From JBCCEJ01 sp039030335 (GTDB lineage Bacteria; Pseudomonadota; Gammaproteobacteria; HK1), in contig JBCCEJ010000012.1 in NCBI GenBank assembly GCA_039030335.1, positions 33,487 to 97,486 on the forward strand: a DNA stretch of 64,000 nt. The letters are read 5' to 3'. The position numbers were made by a program, and so were the translations under genes. Positions 63,597-64,000 of the stretch are shown piece by piece. Numbering within the stretch: position 1 is the first letter of the stretch; every line of letters begins with the position of its first letter. The notes under the pieces were generated by a model. The model was not told the origin of the DNA. It searched no databases and worked only from the letters and a program-made list of their open reading frames with translations.

Positions 63597-64000
63597 TGAA
63601 CAATCCTACCAGAAAAAGTTGCAAGTTACCCAAGGATACTTTACTCCCAATTCAGAAGTTCTCGAGTTTGGCTGTGGCACCGGAGGGACGTCTGTTATTC
63701 ATGCGCCGTACGTCAAGCACATTCTTGCCACGGACGTTTCGCAAGCAATGATTGACATTGGCAAACAACGAGCTGAAGACGCGAAAGTGAGTAATATTGA
63801 CTTTCAAAAGGCTTCTGTTGAAGAGCTCGATATTCCAATCGCGAGCAAGGATGTTGTTCTTGGTCTGAGTATTCTGCATCTTCTACCAAACAGAGACCAA
63901 GTCATTCACCAAGTTCACTCTTGGCTCAAACCTGGAGGGGTCTTTGTGACAAGTACTGCTTGTATTGGAGACATGGGCTTGGGTGCCAGAGTACTCGTTA
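63520..64000 (+). CDS. SAM-dependent class I methyltransferase, N-terminal part, cut by the window end
   Basis: An open frame from a possible GTG runs off the window. It encodes VLEFGCGTGGTS (SAM-binding motif I), HILATDVSQAMIDIGKQR (motif II), DVVLGLSILHLLP and LKPGGVFVTSTA, the pattern of small-molecule methyltransferases. The DNA is far more AT-rich than the rest: G+C in three lines read here is 23, 35 and 27 of 60. Codons such as CAA, GTT and ATT dominate. The N-terminus GKIWDRFADGYSKQPIADEQ looks natural, but its own start codon seems lost at the junction. It overlaps the altered urtA tail in another frame. Confidence 0.8.
   Translation, partial: MAAVSSDQGKIWDRFADGYSKQPIADEQSYQKKLQVTQGYFTPNSEVLEFGCGTGGTSVIHAPYVKHILATDVSQAMIDIGKQRAEDAKVSNIDFQKASVEELDIPIASKDVVLGLSILHLLPNRDQVIHQVHSWLKPGGVFVTSTACIGDMGLGARVLV

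Overview
The window is high-GC bacterial DNA, densely coded on both strands, with many ATGA and GTGA stop/start overlaps. The gene types (type I pantothenate kinase, GLYK-type glycerate kinase, TAXI/TRAP transporter, several CaiB-type CoA transferases, a ureDABCEFG urease cluster) suggest a heterotrophic member of the Pseudomonadota, most likely a gammaproteobacterium from a metagenome. That placement is inference only. I saw no rRNA, tRNA, CRISPR array, prophage or insertion sequence.

Layout. 0-4.5 kb: a heme-dependent N-demethylase-like protein, a CoA transferase, a coupled hydratase/nitrilase pair, and a DUF1287 gene broken by an in-frame TAG. 4.5-10.6 kb: an Lrp/AsnC regulator coupled to D-glycerate 3-kinase, a metallo-hydrolase, an enoyl-CoA hydratase, a YaiI-type protein, an Ntn-asparaginase and a TauD-type dioxygenase. 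10.7-15.5 kb: a Gfo/Idh/MocA oxidoreductase, a phosphodiesterase, a fused AroD-AroE enzyme and a His-rich lipoprotein. 15.5-21.5 kb: a minus-strand set (DUF1127 small protein, CmcJ/NvfI oxidoreductase, TAXI binding protein, fused TRAP permease) with a divergent LysR gene. 21.6-25.7 kb: DMT exporter, ferredoxin, cupin, LysR, VOC and HAD genes.

25.8-43.8 kb is a patchwork of mostly catabolic genes: sulfurtransferase, two Nudix hydrolases, acyl-CoA-dehydrogenase-fold oxidase, VOC protein, AlkD, LLM flavoprotein, GST, zinc dehydrogenase, LarA-like protein, FG-GAP protein, acyl-CoA synthetase, PuuD-like hydrolase, two enoyl-CoA hydratases, CaiB and GNAT. 44-56.7 kb: a cNMP-binding/GGDEF protein, acetamidase, EamA exporter, group II decarboxylase, CitE-like lyase, zwf, acyl-CoA dehydrogenase, a DmdA-like GcvT protein, a quinone reductase, coaA and a glutathionyl-hydroquinone reductase.

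56.9-62.1 kb is a complete urease operon, ureDABCEFG. It is followed by urtA, which has a consensus sigma-54 promoter, so urea import and hydrolysis look nitrogen-regulated. urtA loses its normal C-terminus near 63.48 kb. The last ~480 bases encode the start of a SAM-dependent methyltransferase in clearly more AT-rich DNA with different codon use. This is either a recent rearrangement or an assembly chimera at a contig edge.

The best candidate for an uncharacterised system is the LysR / DUF1127-CmcJ-TAXI-TRAP locus, which looks like uptake of an organic acid coupled to an oxidation of unknown chemistry.
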